Assembly (NCBI GenBank): GCA_031258375.1
Contig: JAIRMX010000039.1
Location: forward strand, 1 to 6,879
Source of the DNA: Elusimicrobiota bacterium
GTDB lineage: Bacteria; Elusimicrobiota; Elusimicrobia; Elusimicrobiales; Elusimicrobiaceae
Length of the DNA stretch: 6,879 nucleotides
Reading direction: 5' to 3'
Every line of letters starts with the position of its first letter. Position 1 is the stretch's first letter. The notes under the pieces are model-generated. The model saw only the letters and a program-made list of their open reading frames with translations, was not told the DNA's origin and did not search any database. The position numbers were made by a program, and so were the translations under genes. Positions 4,425 to 6,879 of this stretch are shown piece after piece.

Positions 4425-5318
4425 TTATCCTCTGGGGTGAAGTTTCCTATGCTTTTCTTTAATGTCTTTTACGTCAACGTGCGTATAAATCTGCGTGGTA
4501 TTAAGGCTTTCATGCCCGAGCATTTCCTGCAAAGCGCGCAAATCCGCGCCGCCTTTGAGCAGGTGCGAGGCAAAAGTATGCCTGAATAAATGAGGGTGGA
4601 TGCGGCGCGCAATGCCGGCCAGCCGTCCCAGCGCTTCAATATTTTTCCACACGGTTACGCGGCTTACTTTTTTGCCGTCGCGGTTCAAAAATATTTCGCT
4701 GTCCGTTTGTTTTACGGCAAATTTTATTTCTCTTTGCGCCAAATAATCGGCAAGAATTTTACAGGCTTCTTTATGAATAGGCACAAAACGCTGTTTGCGT
4801 CCTTTGCCAAAAGCCATAACCCAGCCTTCTTCTATATTTACGTTTTCTATGCGCAGGTTTATAAGCTCGCTTACGCGTATGCCGGTTGCATAAAATAAAT
4901 GCACTACGGCAAGCGTGCGCCACTCGTTAAAATTCTTTGGCGGGAAAGATAAAAGCCTGTCTATTTCTTTCTCGCTCATCTGTTGAGGAACCCTTCGCAC
5001 CAAACGCGGCGAAAGCAAAAAACGCGTTGGATCTTCTTTAATAATTCCTTCAATCATCAAAAATTTATAGAAACTTTTCACGGCTTCCGTTTTGCGAAAT
5101 ACGCTCGAAGGCGCAAGCACGGGGATAGTTTTAAGATAATAAACATATGTGTCCAAAAATTCCGGCAGAACGCTTTGCGGCGCGGTATTATTTTGTTTGC
5201 AAAAATCAAAATATTGTTTTACGTCGCGGCAATATGCGGTTATCGTATTTTTTGAAAGCTGTCTTTCGAAAGAAAGATGGTTTTTAAACTCGCCCAATAT
5301 CGCCATGAAATCCGTCAT
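4425..5318 (-). CDS. XerC/XerD-type tyrosine recombinase
   Basis: This cytoplasmic site-specific recombinase of the lambda-integrase family has 297 residues, the classic XerC/XerD length. An N-terminal SAM-like core-binding domain (about 1-105; FKNHLSFERQLSKNTITAYCRDV) precedes the catalytic domain (about 110-297). All active-site residues are visible: R148 in GIRVSELINL, K172 in FGKGRKQRFVPI, H243 and R246 in HPHLFRHTFASHLL, H269 in LGHESLNTTQIYTH, and nucleophile Y278. Xer proteins resolve chromosome dimers at dif, but the context here does not separate a housekeeping Xer from one used by an element; XerD-like is the best guess. No dif-like site was identified in the window. ATG at 5318 overlaps the stop of the ABC-F gene (ATGA), so it is translated by coupling and needs no SD of its own. 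A decayed gene touches its 3' end, which may be a sign of past recombination. Confidence 0.93.
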   Translation of the reverse strand: MTDFMAILGEFKNHLSFERQLSKNTITAYCRDVKQYFDFCKQNNTAPQSVLPEFLDTYVYYLKTIPVLAPSSVFRKTEAVKSFYKFLMIEGIIKEDPTRFLLSPRLVRRVPQQMSEKEIDRLLSFPPKNFNEWRTLAVVHLFYATGIRVSELINLRIENVNIEEGWVMAFGKGRKQRFVPIHKEACKILADYLAQREIKFAVKQTDSEIFLNRDGKKVSRVTVWKNIEALGRLAGIARRIHPHLFRHTFASHLLKGGADLRALQEMLGHESLNTTQIYTHVDVKDIKEKHRKLHPRG

Positions 5319-6739
5319 ATTTTTCGTTCCTTTGTTCCGTCAATTAAATATCTGTTTTCAATTCCGATATTATTTAGGAAGTCCATATCGTGCGATACAA
5401 CGACCATAGCTCCCGGGTAATCACGCAATATTTGTTCGATATGTTCGCGAGTTTGCAAGTCTATATTATTTGTTATTTCGTCTAATAAAAGCAATTTAGG
5501 GATTTTGCAGGCAATTGCGGCAAGCGAAAGCCGCGCGCGTTCCCCGCCGGAAAGCGAAGAAATATCCGCATCGACTTCTTCGTTTTTACGGAATAAAAAA
5601 TCGTTCAAATGTTTGCGTATTTCGCCGCGCGTCCAATAAGGCGTTAAAGACGATATAGCGCCGATTACGGTTTTTGAATAATCCAAATTATTATAATGCT
5701 GGTCGAGATAGCCGATATCCTCTTTTTTAGGAATATCCCAAATGCCGGTTTTATAAACCGACGGGTCGCCGAGTATGGCGCGCAGCAACGTTGTTTTACC
5801 CGACGCATTTGCTCCTGTTATCGCTATTTTGGAATTCGGCTCTATGGAAATATTAATCTTTGTCAGTATTGGAATATTTGGCAAGTACCCAACCGCGCCG
5901 TCGGAAATAAATAAAGGCGAATATGGAAACGGAGCATAGCTTAAATTAAAAGACGGTTTAATGACTTCGGGCATTCTTAAATTGCGCAGCTGCTCGTTTA
6001 TTCCGTCTTTGTTTTCGCCGATATCCTTAAACTTTTTACCGGCCGAAACTTGGGCGGCGCGTTCTTTGCCGCCCGCAACTATAGGCGCCCATTTTCCTTC
6101 GGCTTTCTTTTTCTCGCCGCTGCGGCGGCTTTTGGCCGCTATTTGCTGCGCTTGCATTAATTTTTTGTGCGTCAGTTTTTTTTCTTTTGCAAAGCCGGTT
6201 AGCTTATTTTCAAGGCCGGCTATTTTCAAATATTGTTCCCTTTTATAATCGTCATAATTGCCGCTGAAGATATTTATTTGTCCATTATCTATATGCCATA
6301 TCGTATTTATTTGTCTTAAAAGTTCGCTGTCGTGGCTTACGATTATTAACGTATTGTCATATCTGCCAAGCATATTCATTAAGGATTTTCTGTTGCGAAC
6401 GTCAAGGTGATTGGTAGGTTCGTCTAAAAGCAGCACATCCGGGTTTGCGGCTAATGCCGCGCTTAAAGCTTTGTTAAATCTTTCGCCGCCGCTGAGAGCG
6501 GCATAATCTTCAACTATTTGCGGCACGTATGAAATAACGACGCCGTCGGGAATAATTATACTGCCTTCCACTAACGTTTCCATTTTATTGATCGTTTTTA
6601 AAAGCGTGGTTTTTCCGCTGCCGTTATTGCCTATAACAGCGATTTTGCTTGCGCAAGGTATCGCCGCGCAAAAATTTGCAAAACATATTTTATGCGGAAG
6701 TTCCAACGTTAAATCTTTTAATATTATAGGTTTATGCAT
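5315..6739 (-). CDS. ABC-F family ATPase (ribosome-associated, twin ATPase domains)
   Basis: ABC-F proteins have two ATPase cassettes and no membrane domain; they bind the ribosome to aid translation or protect it from antibiotics. This one has 474 residues. Cassette 1: Walker A GNNGSGKTT (37-45), Q-loop Q74, signature LSGGE (82-86), Walker B LLLDEPTNHLD (103-113), switch H136. Cassette 2: Walker A GANASGKTT (309-317), Q347, signature LSGGE (396-400), Walker B LLLLDEITNNID (416-427), switch H450. Both catalytic glutamates (E107, E421) are present. The linker (about 165-275) is long and rich in Lys/Arg (about 185-240), as in the P-site tRNA-interacting motif. Only seven residues separate Q74 from LSGGE in cassette 1, so its helical subdomain is nearly absent. 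Cassette 2 has EITNNID in place of the usual EPTNHLD. It is first in a two-gene operon with the recombinase. AGGAG lies 5 nt before the ATG. Antibiotic resistance is possible but cannot be deduced. Confidence 0.92.
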   Translation of the reverse strand: MHKPIILKDLTLELPHKICFANFCAAIPCASKIAVIGNNGSGKTTLLKTINKMETLVEGSIIIPDGVVISYVPQIVEDYAALSGGERFNKALSAALAANPDVLLLDEPTNHLDVRNRKSLMNMLGRYDNTLIIVSHDSELLRQINTIWHIDNGQINIFSGNYDDYKREQYLKIAGLENKLTGFAKEKKLTHKKLMQAQQIAAKSRRSGEKKKAEGKWAPIVAGGKERAAQVSAGKKFKDIGENKDGINEQLRNLRMPEVIKPSFNLSYAPFPYSPLFISDGAVGYLPNIPILTKINISIEPNSKIAITGANASGKTTLLRAILGDPSVYKTGIWDIPKKEDIGYLDQHYNNLDYSKTVIGAISSLTPYWTRGEIRKHLNDFLFRKNEEVDADISSLSGGERARLSLAAIACKIPKLLLLDEITNNIDLQTREHIEQILRDYPGAMVVVSHDMDFLNNIGIENRYLIDGTKERKI

Positions 6740-6744
6740 AAGAA

Positions 6745-6749
6745 CTCCT
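6745..6749 (-). promoter_or_regulatory. Ribosome binding site of the ABC-F gene
   Basis: AGGAG on the minus strand lies 5 nt before the ATG at 6739. It supports that start and is the only clear initiation signal for the two-gene operon. Confidence 0.75.
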
Positions 6750-6785
6750 AAATAATTTTACATAATTTTCAGGCAACTTTTTCAA

Positions 6786-6812
6786 TTTATATAACGGGAA
6801 ATGTATATTCAA
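6786..6812 (-). promoter_or_regulatory. Weak candidate promoter of the ABC-F/recombinase operon
   Basis: TTGAAT (6807-6812) and TATAAA (6786-6791) are separated by 15 nt on the minus strand, a short gap. A second pair, TTGAAA (6780-6785) and TAAAAT (6755-6760), has a 19-nt gap and would start transcription inside the ribosome binding site, so it is less likely. 6813-6879 shows only AT-rich sequence and no gene. Confidence 0.25.
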
Positions 6813-6879
6813 GCGGCCGGAGCTTTACAATAGTGAAGAATAATATTCGTAAAAATTTCAAAATATTGATATAATATTT

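Noticed and set aside
4590..4898. Plus-strand 102-codon frame opposite the recombinase
   Set aside because: It is antisense to the catalytic domain of a clear recombinase gene, so it is a shadow.
6870..6875. Plus-strand TATAAT at the right edge as a divergent promoter
   Set aside because: The region is very AT-rich, no -35 is visible at the right distance and any downstream gene is outside the window.
1..6879. tRNA or rRNA genes
   Set aside because: No cloverleaf with a GTTCGA-type T-arm and no rRNA core sequence was seen on either strand.

Overview
The window is a chromosomal segment of an AT-leaning bacterium. All four full-length genes lie on the minus strand, so transcription runs right to left. 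From right to left they are a duplicated-ATPase ABC-F protein, an XerC/XerD-type tyrosine recombinase, a basic amino-acid antiporter and the ribosomal protein S12 methylthiotransferase RimO. No sequence names the host outright. The moderate-to-low GC, the AAA/AAT-rich codon use and the dispersed 'GTCATCCTGAA…TTCAGGATCTG…CAGATGCTGAA…TTCAGCATGAC' palindromes fit an Elusimicrobiota/Endomicrobia-like genome, but that is only an inference.

Layout: 1-660 has no conserved gene. It holds a tightly folded stretch at the left edge (1-152) whose minus strand is open as a 51-codon reading frame. Next come a cluster of nested palindromic repeats (191-419) and a promoter-plus-leader block (424-520) pointing left. 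rimO (661-1947) is next; its start sits 6 nt after a perfect TATAAT with no ribosome binding site, so it may be leaderless. A bidirectional hairpin terminator (1974-2001) separates rimO from the antiporter (2023-3387). The antiporter has a long leader carrying a second copy of the same repeat block, and a TATAAT promoter near 3669-3699.

3700-4424 looks like a genomic scar. It contains a plus-strand micro-ORF whose first 11 codons read like the start of LepA (EF-4) and then diverge, and a minus-strand decayed gene that lacks a start and appears frameshifted near its 3' end. The xerC/D-like gene (4425-5318) overlaps the ABC-F gene (5315-6739) by 4 nt (ATGA), so the two are almost certainly one translationally coupled operon.

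The four genes do not form one pathway. Two act on or near the ribosome (RimO on protein S12, ABC-F probably on the E-site), one imports basic amino acids and one recombines DNA. The most unusual material is between the genes: the duplicated promoter/leader/palindrome module, the possible lepA scar, the left-edge structured element and the decayed gene next to the recombinase. I did not find convincing evidence of a complete new defence or mobile system.
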